The notes beneath the pieces are model-generated. The model was given only the letters and a program-made list of their open reading frames with translations. It made no database searches and was not told the origin of the DNA. A DNA stretch of 46,242 nucleotides from Nitrospinaceae bacterium (GTDB lineage: Bacteria; Nitrospinota; Nitrospinia; Nitrospinales; VA-1), in contig JAJDBG010000078.1 of NCBI GenBank assembly GCA_029261475.1, positions 1 to 46,242 of the forward strand. The letters are read 5' to 3'. The position numbers were made by a program, and so were the translations under genes. Of this stretch, positions 16,257-25,115 are shown piece after piece (the stretch's first letter is position 1; every line of letters begins with the position of its first letter).

Positions 16257-17192
16257 TCAGGCAGTAACCTCTTTCAGAGCTTTGACAATATGGTTCGCAG
16301 AGAGGCCGTACTTCTCATAAAGCTCACTGGCCGATCCGGTTTCAGCAAAAGTGTCATTGACTGCAATGCGTTTGTATGGTTTGGACACTCTGTGGTTCAT
16401 TAAGACTTCACACACAGCATCACCCAAGCCACCAATGCGATTGTGATCTTCTGCAGTGATCACAGCTTTATTTTTTCCAACCTGATCAAGAATTGTAGCT
16501 TCATCCAAAGGTTTCAAGGTGGAAATATTAACCACCGTCACATCCAAATCAGATCCAATCTGTTCAATGGCTTTCAGAGTTTCCTCAACCATGGAGCCCG
16601 TTGCAAAAATAACAGCATCGCTACCTTGCTTCAAAACACTGGCTTTGCCGATTTCAAATTTATAACTACCCTCTTCGTAGATACCCTTAACATTGGATCG
16701 CCCCAAGCGCATATAAGCCGGTCCTTTGAGTTCTGCAAGTGCGAGAGTTGCTTGTCGAGCCTCTTCCCAATCTGCGGGTTGAATGACGGTCATATTGGGA
16801 ATTGCGCGTGTATAGGCCAAATCCACAATCATTTGAGCACTGGGACCGTCTTCGCCTACAGCTAGACCTGAGTGAGTGCCAACCATTTTAACGTTGGTAT
16901 TCGAATAAGCCACACTGACCAAGGTTTGATCCATGCTTCTTCCCAGAAGGAAACAGGCAAAGCTAGTTGCAAAGGGAATTTTGCCCGCCTGCGCCAATCC
17001 TGCCGCAGTACAAACCATATCGCCTTCACTGATCCCCATATTGAAAAAACGGTCAGGGTATTTATCACCAAACTTTTTTGATCGAGTGCTATCACTCACA
17101 CCAGAATCTAATACAACGATATCTGGATTGCTGGCTCCCAGCTCTACCAGTCCTGCGCCATAACCATCTCGTGTCGCTCCGTCTACCATCAC
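16257..17192 (-). CDS. Transketolase, C-terminal half (pyrimidine-binding and C domains)
   Basis: 311 residues, the size of the C-terminal half in split transketolases. GISEGDMVCTAAGLAQAGKI holds the Glu that activates the thiamine pyrophosphate aminopyrimidine. MRLGRSNV and the late domain GGLGDAVCEVL follow. ATG codons at 17192 and 17189 are both possible, with GAAAGG upstream. It should pair with the N-terminal half encoded 96 nt upstream to form a working ThDP enzyme. Substrate (pentose phosphates or a related ketose) is not decided by sequence. Confidence 0.92.
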   Translation of the reverse strand: MMVDGATRDGYGAGLVELGASNPDIVVLDSGVSDSTRSKKFGDKYPDRFFNMGISEGDMVCTAAGLAQAGKIPFATSFACFLLGRSMDQTLVSVAYSNTNVKMVGTHSGLAVGEDGPSAQMIVDLAYTRAIPNMTVIQPADWEEARQATLALAELKGPAYMRLGRSNVKGIYEEGSYKFEIGKASVLKQGSDAVIFATGSMVEETLKAIEQIGSDLDVTVVNISTLKPLDEATILDQVGKNKAVITAEDHNRIGGLGDAVCEVLMNHRVSKPYKRIAVNDTFAETGSASELYEKYGLSANHIVKALKEVTA

Positions 17193-17288
17193 AGACCTTT
17201 CAAATTGACAAATAATATTGGGTAAAGAGCTTTGTTGACCCTGAAAATGAATACAATAGGGGTAAAATCAAGCTCTGGTATTTATTGA

Positions 17289-18179
17289 TTACTCCAGCTC
17301 TTTGAGAGCCTCTTCCAGTTTTTCATCGTTAGGAGCTACGCCATGCCAAGCTGTTTGTCCTTCCATAAAACTAACGCCCTTGCCTTTGATAGTGTCAGCT
17401 ATGATGACTCTTGGTTGCTCTGGATTCACCGGTTTTTGCAATGCTTCCATTATCTGAGACATATCATGGCCATCAATGCGAAGGGTCTCCCAACCAAAAG
17501 ATTTCCATTTGTCTTCCAATGGCTCAAGGTCTTTTAAATCTTTCGTCAAATTATCCTGTGCAACCTTATTATTGTCCACAATGGCAATCAAATTGGTGCT
17601 TTTAAACTTAGCGGCAGACATTGCGGCTTCCCATATCTGCCCTTCCTGAAGCTCTCCATCTCCTAGAACAACATAAACACGTGCAGAAGGAAATTCAGGT
17701 CGAATTCCCAAAGCAATGCCGTGGCCCACGCTCAAGCCCTGCCCCAAGCTTCCCGAAGCAATTTCGACGCCCGGTGTTTTGGGATGAGGATGACCCGATA
17801 AAAACAACTTGCTGTTGATTTTTCTATAATCGGCCAAATCTTCCTCAGGAAAATATCCCGCTTCAGCAAGGGTGCAGTATAGAAGAGCCGATGCATGACC
17901 TTTGCTCAACAAAAATCTGTCTCGTCCAGGTTTTTTGGGATCTTTAGGATCATATTGCAGGATATCACCGAAAAAAAGAGCTGTCAGAATATCTGTAGCC
18001 GACAAGCTTCCTCCGGGGTGACCAGACCCTGCCTTATGAATCAATTTCAAAATTTTTCGTCGGAGTTGTTTAGCCCTGTTTTCCAAGTGGGTAACTTTTG
18101 AATTATTCAAAGGAAATCGCCGAGATAATAAAGTTTTAGGTGGTGGCTTAAGATTGCCAGACAAGGCAGACTTTACCAT
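17289..18179 (-). CDS. Transketolase, N-terminal half (ThDP diphosphate-binding domain)
   Basis: 296 residues. SGHPGGSLSATDIL, LSKGHA and the ThDP/metal motif GDGELQEGQIWEAAM through VDNN identify the pyrophosphate-binding domain. The first 30 residues (to about ENRAKQLRRKIL) are not typical and no ribosome-binding site precedes ATG 18179. The real start may therefore be one of the TTG codons nearer the conserved region. The partner half is encoded next, after a 96-nt gap that holds a 7-bp inverted repeat (17226-17232 with 17270-17276). Confidence 0.92.
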   Translation of the reverse strand: MVKSALSGNLKPPPKTLLSRRFPLNNSKVTHLENRAKQLRRKILKLIHKAGSGHPGGSLSATDILTALFFGDILQYDPKDPKKPGRDRFLLSKGHASALLYCTLAEAGYFPEEDLADYRKINSKLFLSGHPHPKTPGVEIASGSLGQGLSVGHGIALGIRPEFPSARVYVVLGDGELQEGQIWEAAMSAAKFKSTNLIAIVDNNKVAQDNLTKDLKDLEPLEDKWKSFGWETLRIDGHDMSQIMEALQKPVNPEQPRVIIADTIKGKGVSFMEGQTAWHGVAPNDEKLEEALKELE

Positions 18180-18222
18180 AAAAAACGGGAGGTTCCAACA
18201 GGAAGGAATCTATGAACAGTTT

Positions 18223-18855
18223 TTATTCTTCAGGGATACTGACATAGCTTTCACAAACCTCCAGAAGTTTTACAAAATCTACTGGTTTAGGGAAATATTG
18301 ATCGGCTCCAGCGGAATGAACATCGCCTTCAGTGAACCTTAAATCCCCAGACACAACAATTATTTTCACATCTTTAATGCCGCTGTTTTGTTTGATATTT
18401 TTACAAACATTGATGCCGCTCAATCCAGGCAAGGCCAAATCCAGAATCACAATCGCTGGTGAAAACTGGGCAACCTTTATGCCTGCTTCTAAGCCATCGT
18501 ATGCAACTTCAGTTAAAAAATCATGTTTCTCAAAATAGCCCTTTAAAAGATCAGCAAATTTCTTCTCATCGTCAACGATCAATAGTTTCCTTGTCGATTT
18601 TTCTGTCAACTCGACTCGGATATAATCCTGTATCATTTTTATGGTGTAACCCTGCCTTTGCAGAGAATAAATTTTCTGACAACGTTCCTTAACCCAGGCA
18701 GGATAATACCCGACAATGCCTTTTCCTCCTGGATGAGCTTCTTTTTGAGGATCTGGAAAAAAGAGGTATTTTTTCTGCCAAAGCCACAATGTTTTCCTGG
18801 TGATCGGAACAACCTTCAAAATTTCTGCCGCAGTCACTCTGGCTTTTTTATCCAT
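18223..18855 (-). CDS. MerR-like DNA-binding domain fused to response-regulator receiver
   Basis: 210 residues from ATG 18855, with GGAG eight nt upstream; a TTG at 18876 is less likely. The N-terminal 75 residues resemble a MerR-type winged helix (TAAEILKVVPITRKTLWLWQKKY, then YSLQRQGYTIKMIQDYI). The C-terminal 125 residues are a REC domain with VDDE, acceptor Asp in VILDLALPG and the KPVD lysine. The order HTH-then-REC is the reverse of most response regulators. It lies downstream of the ABC exporter genes and upstream of the split transketolase on the same strand. No kinase is adjacent. A phosphorylation-controlled transcription factor is the likely role. Confidence 0.8.
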   Translation of the reverse strand: MDKKARVTAAEILKVVPITRKTLWLWQKKYLFFPDPQKEAHPGGKGIVGYYPAWVKERCQKIYSLQRQGYTIKMIQDYIRVELTEKSTRKLLIVDDEKKFADLLKGYFEKHDFLTEVAYDGLEAGIKVAQFSPAIVILDLALPGLSGINVCKNIKQNSGIKDVKIIVVSGDLRFTEGDVHSAGADQYFPKPVDFVKLLEVCESYVSIPEE

Positions 18856-19022
18856 GACACTAGCTCCAAGTTTCAACTCTCTCGCATAATCCTTAGCCTG
18901 TATTTCAAGGCTAACTACGTCTCTACTGTGAATGTAACCTATTGATGGTAGATTTGCAACTTTAAGCCGGGTTTATTTTTCCTTAGCAAATCTCTAATTT
19001 TAGTTAGTTTATTAGCGTAAAT

Positions 19023-19042
19023 ATTCCCTGTTGTATGGGAAT
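19023..19042. repeat. Short inverted repeat between ABC operon and regulator
   Basis: ATTCCC (19023-19028) and GGGAAT (19037-19042) with an 8-nt loop, in the gap after the ABC exporter stop and before the regulator gene. It could be a weak terminator for the ABC operon or an operator for the regulator; the sequence does not decide. Confidence 0.35.
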
Positions 19043-19108
19043 GTTGAATAAATCCTTATAGCAAGGAGAAATTCCAAAGCCTAGGGGATGTATTATCAAA
19101 TCACTGAT

Positions 19109-20878
19109 CTATACTTCCTCAGATTGAAGTTTGTAGAGGTTGTAAAAAATTCCTTTTTTACGGAGCAATTCCTTTCTGTTTCCCCACTCCACAATTTCGC
19201 CATTTTTTAAAACCAATGCCTTATCAGCATTTTTTATCGTTGAAAGCCTGTGAGCAATCACGATACTGGTTCTTCCACGTGTCAATTCAGCGACAGCTTT
19301 TTGTAATAATATTTCAGTTTCCGAATCAACACTGGAGGTCGCTTCATCAAGGATCAGTATCCGTGGATCGACAGCCAATGCACGCGCAAAAGAGATGAGC
19401 TGTCTTTGCCCCAATGAAAGCCCCTTACCCCCCTCGCCTACTTCATATTCGTATTTGCCAGATAGATTATCTATCAAATCCTGAGCATTCACAGCATCGA
19501 CCACGGCTGTGATTTCGTTCATTTTTTGTGATGGGTTGCCCAGCCGTATATTGTCCAGAATATTACCACTGAACAGAAAAACGTCTTGTGGAACGAGTGC
19601 GATTTGGCGACGCAATTCGTATTTATCCATATCCTTTATGGAACGTCCATCGATAAGAATTTGACCTTTATTGATATCATAGAATCGGCAAAGAACATTT
19701 ATCATCGTTGATTTCCCCGATCCGGTCGCGCCAACGATGGCTAAAGTTTCACCCGGTTCCAAAGTGAATGAAATGTCTTTCAGAATATAATCGTCCTCAT
19801 TGTAGGCGAACCAGACATTTTTAAATTCCACATGCCCTTGAATATTATTCAAAGGTTCTGTCTTTTCGGGATTGATTACATCTACCGGTGTGTCCAGCAG
19901 TTCAAAAATTCGTTCCGATGATGCCATCGCTGTTTGGATGATATTGAATTTTTCAGCAAGATCACGAACAGGTTCAAAAAATTTCTGAAGATATTGAAGG
20001 AAGGCAACCAGAACTCCCAAAGGAATTTGTTCTTGCACGAAGCGTCCTCCACCGTACCAAATGACCAATCCAATCGCTATCGAGCTGAACAGATCGATGG
20101 AAGGCATAAAAACTGCGCTGTAATGAAGGGATCGCAAATCTTCTTTTAATTTGTCTTCGTTGGCTGAGGAGAAGTTTTTGTAAAAGGCATCCTGCTTGCC
20201 AAACAATTGCAGGATGGACATCCCTGATAAATTTTCTTCCAATGCAGAATTGATTCGGCTGACATGCGATCGATTTTTCCTAACTGCATCGCGTGCTCTT
20301 ATTCTATAGGCCTTGGCGGCGATCACCAGAAATGGAAACACAATGCAAACCACTAGTGCAAGCCTCCAGTCCAGATAAAGCAGAACACAAAAAATCCCAA
20401 GCAGTGTGAAAACGTCGTTAAAAACTAAAATCAGTCCAGAGGTCAACATCTCGTTCAATGATTCGACATCGTTGACTACCCGGGTCACAATTTTACCGAT
20501 AGGATTTTTATCAAAGTAGCGGAATGAAAGACGGTGCATGTGTGCGAAAATTTCTGTTCGCATACCGTACATGACTCTTTGTCCAATCCATTGCAAAAGC
20601 CATATTTGCGCGAATTGACAAGCGAAAGCCACGATCAGTATTCCAAGGTACATCACCGCAATTTTATTCAGCCCTTCAATTTTGCCAACGGCGATGTGGT
20701 CGTCTATTGCAATTTTTGTGAGGAATGGACCTGCAAGATTTAAAATTGAAACAACGAGCAATAAAAGAATGGCCAGTGCCACCAACTTTTTAAAAGGAAA
20801 TAAATACGAGAGGATGCGGCGAAACAATGCCCAGTCTTTATAGATATTTTCAAGTGATTCACCCTGCCGCGCATTCAT
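19109..20878 (-). CDS. ABC exporter half-transporter, canonical ATP-site subunit
   Basis: 589 residues: an N-terminal six-helix exporter domain (about 20-320) and a C-terminal nucleotide-binding domain. Walker A is GATGSGKST, Walker B with catalytic Glu is ILILDEATSSVD, and the H-loop His is in IAHRLST. The signature is LSLGQ rather than LSGGQ. Together with the upstream subunit it forms a heterodimeric type IV exporter of the LmrCD/BmrCD/TM287-288 kind, located in the inner membrane. It starts inside the upstream gene's stop (ATGA overlap). Substrate is unknown (drugs, lipids or peptides are typical). Confidence 0.93.
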   Translation of the reverse strand: MNARQGESLENIYKDWALFRRILSYLFPFKKLVALAILLLLVVSILNLAGPFLTKIAIDDHIAVGKIEGLNKIAVMYLGILIVAFACQFAQIWLLQWIGQRVMYGMRTEIFAHMHRLSFRYFDKNPIGKIVTRVVNDVESLNEMLTSGLILVFNDVFTLLGIFCVLLYLDWRLALVVCIVFPFLVIAAKAYRIRARDAVRKNRSHVSRINSALEENLSGMSILQLFGKQDAFYKNFSSANEDKLKEDLRSLHYSAVFMPSIDLFSSIAIGLVIWYGGGRFVQEQIPLGVLVAFLQYLQKFFEPVRDLAEKFNIIQTAMASSERIFELLDTPVDVINPEKTEPLNNIQGHVEFKNVWFAYNEDDYILKDISFTLEPGETLAIVGATGSGKSTMINVLCRFYDINKGQILIDGRSIKDMDKYELRRQIALVPQDVFLFSGNILDNIRLGNPSQKMNEITAVVDAVNAQDLIDNLSGKYEYEVGEGGKGLSLGQRQLISFARALAVDPRILILDEATSSVDSETEILLQKAVAELTRGRTSIVIAHRLSTIKNADKALVLKNGEIVEWGNRKELLRKKGIFYNLYKLQSEEV

Positions 20879-22632
20879 TGTAAGGTGATCTCCATGTCCA
20901 TTGCCAATTCCTGATTGCGATAGGTTTTAGCGTACTTCCCATTCCTGTCCATCAGTTCGGCATGAGTGCCCCGCTCAAGAATTTTTCCAGCTTCCATAAA
21001 TATAATAAAATCTGCTTTTCGTGCGGCCTGCATTTTTTGCGTGATAAGAATGACGGTTGCGCCTATCACTTCGGACATAATATCTGTCATGACCTGTGAT
21101 TCTGTTTCAGCATCCAAAGCCGAGAAGGCATCGTCTAAAATGAGTACCTTGGGTTGCAGAAGCAAAGCTCTTGCTAAAGCCACCCTTTGTTTTTGTCCTC
21201 CTGAAAGAGAGACTCCGCGTTCACCAATGATGGTATCCAGTCCTTCCGGTAGACGTTTCATGTCTGTAGATAGTCCCGCGCAACGCACAACGGAATCTAT
21301 CTGAGAATCCTCTGCCGAGGGATCTCCCAGTGCAATATTATCGCGAATGGACATAGAGAAAAGGAATGGCTCTTGCTCGACCCGAACCACGTTTCGTCGC
21401 AAAATAGCTAAAGGAATTTCACTGGTTGGAAGGCCATCAATTTTAACAATCCCCGAGTCGGGATCGTACAAACGCAAGATCAGATTGGCGAGTGTCGTTT
21501 TTCCCGCTCCTACTTTCCCAACAATGGCCAGTCTTTGACCCTGCGGAATGAGTAAATCAATGTCATGCAGACTGGGTTTGTTTGTATTTGGGTAGGAAAA
21601 ACTCAGTGCTTGAAACTCAACCTTTCCTTTGATTTCGCGAATTTCATGATTCTCTGATCCTGAATCATTGACACTGGATTTTGCATTGAATATCTCGAGC
21701 AGACGTCCCATTGCCACTCGGCCTTTTTGTCCCAAATTGATCACGTAACCCAGGCCCATCATTGGCCAGGAGAGCATTAGCAGATAGCCATTGAAAGCAA
21801 CAAACTCACCCATCGTCATCTCACCCGCCAATGTTGCCTTGCCCCCAATCCATAGTGATATGAGTGCCGAAATACCCAAGGTGAAAATATAAGATGGGCT
21901 GAATATGCCGTAAAGCTTGGCTACCTTAAGATTTTTGTCAATGTATTCACGATTGAGACCATCAAATTTATTCTTTTGATGTTCCTCTTGAACAAAAGTA
22001 TGCAGGGTTCGAATGCCCGCCACATTTTCCTGAACATGAGAAGTGATCGTAGATAAATGCGCCTGTACGGCTTCGTGCCCTTCACCAATTTTTCGTATGA
22101 AATTAAAGAATAATATCGAGACAATGGGGAGTGGCAGTAGAACCCAGAAGGTAACAACAGGGTGAATCCAGAACATCAATCCCAAGGCTGAAATGATCAC
22201 CACCACAGCATCCACCCAGATGAGGAGTCCCAGACCAACAAAATCTCGAACAGCACGCAGATCATTGGTAGCCCGCGACATCATATCCCCAACAGAATGG
22301 CGTTGATAAAAGGAAGTGTCGAGGGAAAGAAAGTGCTGGAACAAACGATTCAAAAGATCGCGTTCGATGAGACGGGCCGGACCAAACAAATACTTTCTCC
22401 ACCCAAATCGTGACGCCGCTTGTATACAGGATAGAAAAAATATCAAGCCCGCCATTGACACAAGTCCCTCCTTACCCATGCCAGAGGATAAGGAATCAAC
22501 AACTGACTTGATTGCCCAGGGAATGGCAAGTCCGGCAGAATCGGTGAGTAATAAAGCAACGATACCAATCGCCATTTGGCGACGGTATTTAAGAAAAAAA
22601 GGCAGGAAGAATTTTAACTCAGGAAACTTCAT
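20875..22632 (-). CDS. ABC exporter half-transporter, degenerate ATP-site subunit
   Basis: 585 residues with six N-terminal transmembrane helices and a C-terminal ATPase domain. Walker A is GKVGAGKTT and the signature is a standard LSGGQ. The catalytic Glu after Walker B is Asp (VLILDDAFSALD), and the H-loop His is Gln (ITQKMQAARKAD). These two changes, paired with the altered signature in the partner subunit, define one catalytically degenerate site, as known for heterodimeric exporters. First gene of the two-gene unit, 71 nt after the ZIP transporter stop region. Confidence 0.93.
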   Translation of the reverse strand: MKFPELKFFLPFFLKYRRQMAIGIVALLLTDSAGLAIPWAIKSVVDSLSSGMGKEGLVSMAGLIFFLSCIQAASRFGWRKYLFGPARLIERDLLNRLFQHFLSLDTSFYQRHSVGDMMSRATNDLRAVRDFVGLGLLIWVDAVVVIISALGLMFWIHPVVTFWVLLPLPIVSILFFNFIRKIGEGHEAVQAHLSTITSHVQENVAGIRTLHTFVQEEHQKNKFDGLNREYIDKNLKVAKLYGIFSPSYIFTLGISALISLWIGGKATLAGEMTMGEFVAFNGYLLMLSWPMMGLGYVINLGQKGRVAMGRLLEIFNAKSSVNDSGSENHEIREIKGKVEFQALSFSYPNTNKPSLHDIDLLIPQGQRLAIVGKVGAGKTTLANLILRLYDPDSGIVKIDGLPTSEIPLAILRRNVVRVEQEPFLFSMSIRDNIALGDPSAEDSQIDSVVRCAGLSTDMKRLPEGLDTIIGERGVSLSGGQKQRVALARALLLQPKVLILDDAFSALDAETESQVMTDIMSEVIGATVILITQKMQAARKADFIIFMEAGKILERGTHAELMDRNGKYAKTYRNQELAMDMEITLQ

Positions 22633-22703
22633 AGATGAGGGGAAATCATTTCTCCTGATGAATTAAGCATGGTAAAGCAGAAAAATGGACTCAGGCAACG
22701 ACC

Positions 22704-23426
22704 TTAAAGGGCACCTTTGGTTATGATCATCATAACAATGCCAGTTCCCAGACAGAGCAGGTTTTTGAATCCACCCCGGTGTTCCTCATAAACAGTAGGC
22801 AAGAGGTCTCCAATAGATATGAACAAGAAGGTTCCAGCTGAAACACCAATGGCAACGGCAACAAAAAAATCATTCATAGTGTGTAAAAAAGAGGTAGCAA
22901 TTAAGGCTGAAACAGGGGTTGCCAGTGAAAACAGTAACATCGAAAATAATATTTTGTTTTTACTGTATTCGCCGCCTTTCACTAACATACCGCTCAAGGC
23001 AAGAGCCGCTGGGAATTTGTGAATGGCTACAGCTATGAAAATAATCAGGCTCAAATTCATCAAACTTCCTGCTCCAATGGCTACACCTTCCAGAAGGCTA
23101 TGAAATCCAATGCCAAAATAAGCCGACATTCCGACCTTGTGAAAGTCGCATTCTCCTTCCTCGCAGGGGTGAACCATGATGAATTTTTCCATGAGAAAAA
23201 TTGTTAAAAATCCAACCATGATAGGTGTTCCCAAATCTTCACCCAGCACAGGAGCAATTTCGGGTAACATATGAAAAAAAACAGCACCCAATAAGATTCC
23301 TGCGCAAAAGCTAATAACTGCGCTGAATGTAACTTTGGACCAAATTCTGATCGTTGGCAGCCATCCTCCCAACATAGTGATAGCGAAAACGAAAACCAGA
23401 AAAAGGTAAAAAGATACTTGGTCCAT
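22704..23426 (-). CDS. ZIP family metal transporter
   Basis: 240 residues with about seven or eight membrane helices. The ZIP metal-site motifs are present: HSLLEGVAIG in helix 4 and HKFPAALALS in helix 5. A cytoplasmic-loop segment HPCEEGECDFH may bind metal. The family imports Zn2+, Fe2+ or other divalent ions, though some bacterial members run by facilitated diffusion. It is upstream of the ABC exporter on the same strand and divergent from manC. Confidence 0.88.
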   Translation of the reverse strand: MDQVSFYLFLVFVFAITMLGGWLPTIRIWSKVTFSAVISFCAGILLGAVFFHMLPEIAPVLGEDLGTPIMVGFLTIFLMEKFIMVHPCEEGECDFHKVGMSAYFGIGFHSLLEGVAIGAGSLMNLSLIIFIAVAIHKFPAALALSGMLVKGGEYSKNKILFSMLLFSLATPVSALIATSFLHTMNDFFVAVAIGVSAGTFLFISIGDLLPTVYEEHRGGFKNLLCLGTGIVMMIITKGAL

Positions 23427-23668
23427 AACTAAAAAACACTCCGGGAAATAGCCTCATTTATTGACAATGAGAGCAATAAAAACTCAATTTGCTAGTCCTT
23501 TGATGAAAATTGGGCTAGAATGGTTCTGAAATTCGTAGGCTCATCCAAGCCTTTTTCAGATACTTCGTTGAAATCGAATTTGGAAAGCTAACACAAATAA
23601 TTCCAATAATCTATTAGTAAAGACTTGCTATTTTTGGTCTTCTTGCCCTCTGCAAAAACAATTCAGAA

Positions 23669-25108
23669 ATGTTTTTTAATATAATTTTAGCTGGGGGTAG
23701 CGGTTCTCGGTTCTGGCCTAGAAGCCGGGAAAATCACCCCAAACAACTATTAAATATAGACAACAACAGCTCCACACTGATTCAAGGGACTCTTCAACGT
23801 TTAATACCCCTTGCTTCTGTTGAACAAACGCTCATTGTCTCCAACCACAATCACGCTGACGAAACTTGCCGACAATTGGCAGAAGTGAATTTTCCACCCG
23901 GCAATTTACTCGCCGAGCCTGAAGGGAAAAATACTGCCGCCGCCATTGGTCTCGCCGCACAATGGATCGCCCGAGAACACCCCTCTGCAATTATGGGTAT
24001 TTTTCCCGCTGACCATTTCATCGGCGATCAGGTGGGGTTTCAGAAAATTGTGCAAGAGGCTCAGCAACTTGCTGAGCAAGGATTCCTAGTCACTCTTGGA
24101 ATTCGCCCGAACAGTCCCGAGACAGGCTACGGCTATATCAAGCAAGGCGATCCCCTGGATGAAACTTCTTTTAAAATAGAGCGTTTCACAGAGAAGCCCG
24201 ATGCTATTCTAGCCCAAAAATTTCTCAAAGAAGGCGGTTATTTCTGGAACAGCGGAATGTTTTTTTGGAAAGCCGCCACCTTTTTGGATGCTATGAAAAG
24301 GTATATGCCGGATAGTTATAAGATCATTGAAGGTATCGACGACTTGATTTGTGATAATAAGGGTAAATTCTCCTACAAAATTTTCACGGATGAAGGAAAA
24401 AAACGTTACGCATCCCTGCCCTCCATTTCCGTAGATCATGGCATCATGGAAAAATCCAGGCAGTCTGTCGTTGTCCCCGCCAACTTTGCCTGGAACGATG
24501 TGGGTGCATGGAGTGCTTTGGATGAAATACTCCCGAAAGATCCAGAGGGAAACATTATTTCAGGTGATGTCCTCGCCATAGATTGCCAAAATTCGATATT
24601 ACAAGGCAATCACCGATTGTTGGCTGTACTGGGTATGAAAAATATCATCGTTGTTGATAGCGAAGACGCACTACTCATCTGCGATAAAAGCCGGGCGCAG
24701 GAAGTTAAAAAAATCACCGAAAAATTAAAAAGTGACAAGAGACTGGAATCTGTAACTTCTCCTAGTGTAGACAGACCCTGGGGATCTTATACGGTACTGG
24801 AGGAACGGGAAAATTATCTGGTCAAACGTATCGAGGTTTTTCCTGGCGAAAAATTAAGCCTGCAATCTCATGTCTACAGAAGTGAAAATTGGACCGTTGT
24901 TCAAGGTCAGGCAAATGCCGAAAAAGATGGCGAGAGCTTTTTTCTAAATATCAATGAATCTATATTTATCCCGCAAGGAGTGCGCCATAGATTGAGCAAT
25001 CCCGGCACCGAGATTCTTATTTTGATTGAAATTCAAAGTGGTTCCAAGCTAGACGAAAACGATATCACCCGTTATCAGGATATCTACGGAAGAACGTCAG
25101 AAGGGTGA
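23669..25108 (+). CDS. manC: Mannose-1-phosphate guanylyltransferase / mannose-6-phosphate isomerase (ManC/AlgA type)
   Basis: 479 residues, normal for bifunctional type II PMI-GMP enzymes. The guanylyltransferase domain (about 1-345) shows ILAGGSGSRFWPRSR, HPKQLL, FPADHFI and FTEKP. The C-terminal cupin domain (about 365-475) has RPWGSY and QSHVYRSENW. In the usual QxHxHRxExW motif the second His is Tyr here, which could weaken the metal site of the isomerase half. It supplies GDP-mannose for polysaccharide or lipopolysaccharide. It is convergent with the HEAT-repeat gene, 7 nt apart. Confidence 0.93.
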   Translation: MFFNIILAGGSGSRFWPRSRENHPKQLLNIDNNSSTLIQGTLQRLIPLASVEQTLIVSNHNHADETCRQLAEVNFPPGNLLAEPEGKNTAAAIGLAAQWIAREHPSAIMGIFPADHFIGDQVGFQKIVQEAQQLAEQGFLVTLGIRPNSPETGYGYIKQGDPLDETSFKIERFTEKPDAILAQKFLKEGGYFWNSGMFFWKAATFLDAMKRYMPDSYKIIEGIDDLICDNKGKFSYKIFTDEGKKRYASLPSISVDHGIMEKSRQSVVVPANFAWNDVGAWSALDEILPKDPEGNIISGDVLAIDCQNSILQGNHRLLAVLGMKNIIVVDSEDALLICDKSRAQEVKKITEKLKSDKRLESVTSPSVDRPWGSYTVLEERENYLVKRIEVFPGEKLSLQSHVYRSENWTVVQGQANAEKDGESFFLNINESIFIPQGVRHRLSNPGTEILILIEIQSGSKLDENDITRYQDIYGRTSEG

Positions 25109-25115
25109 CATTTCT

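Noticed and set aside
17226-17276. Inverted repeat between the transketolase halves as a terminator
   Set aside because: Only 7-bp arms with a 37-nt loop and no T-run; the two halves should be co-transcribed.
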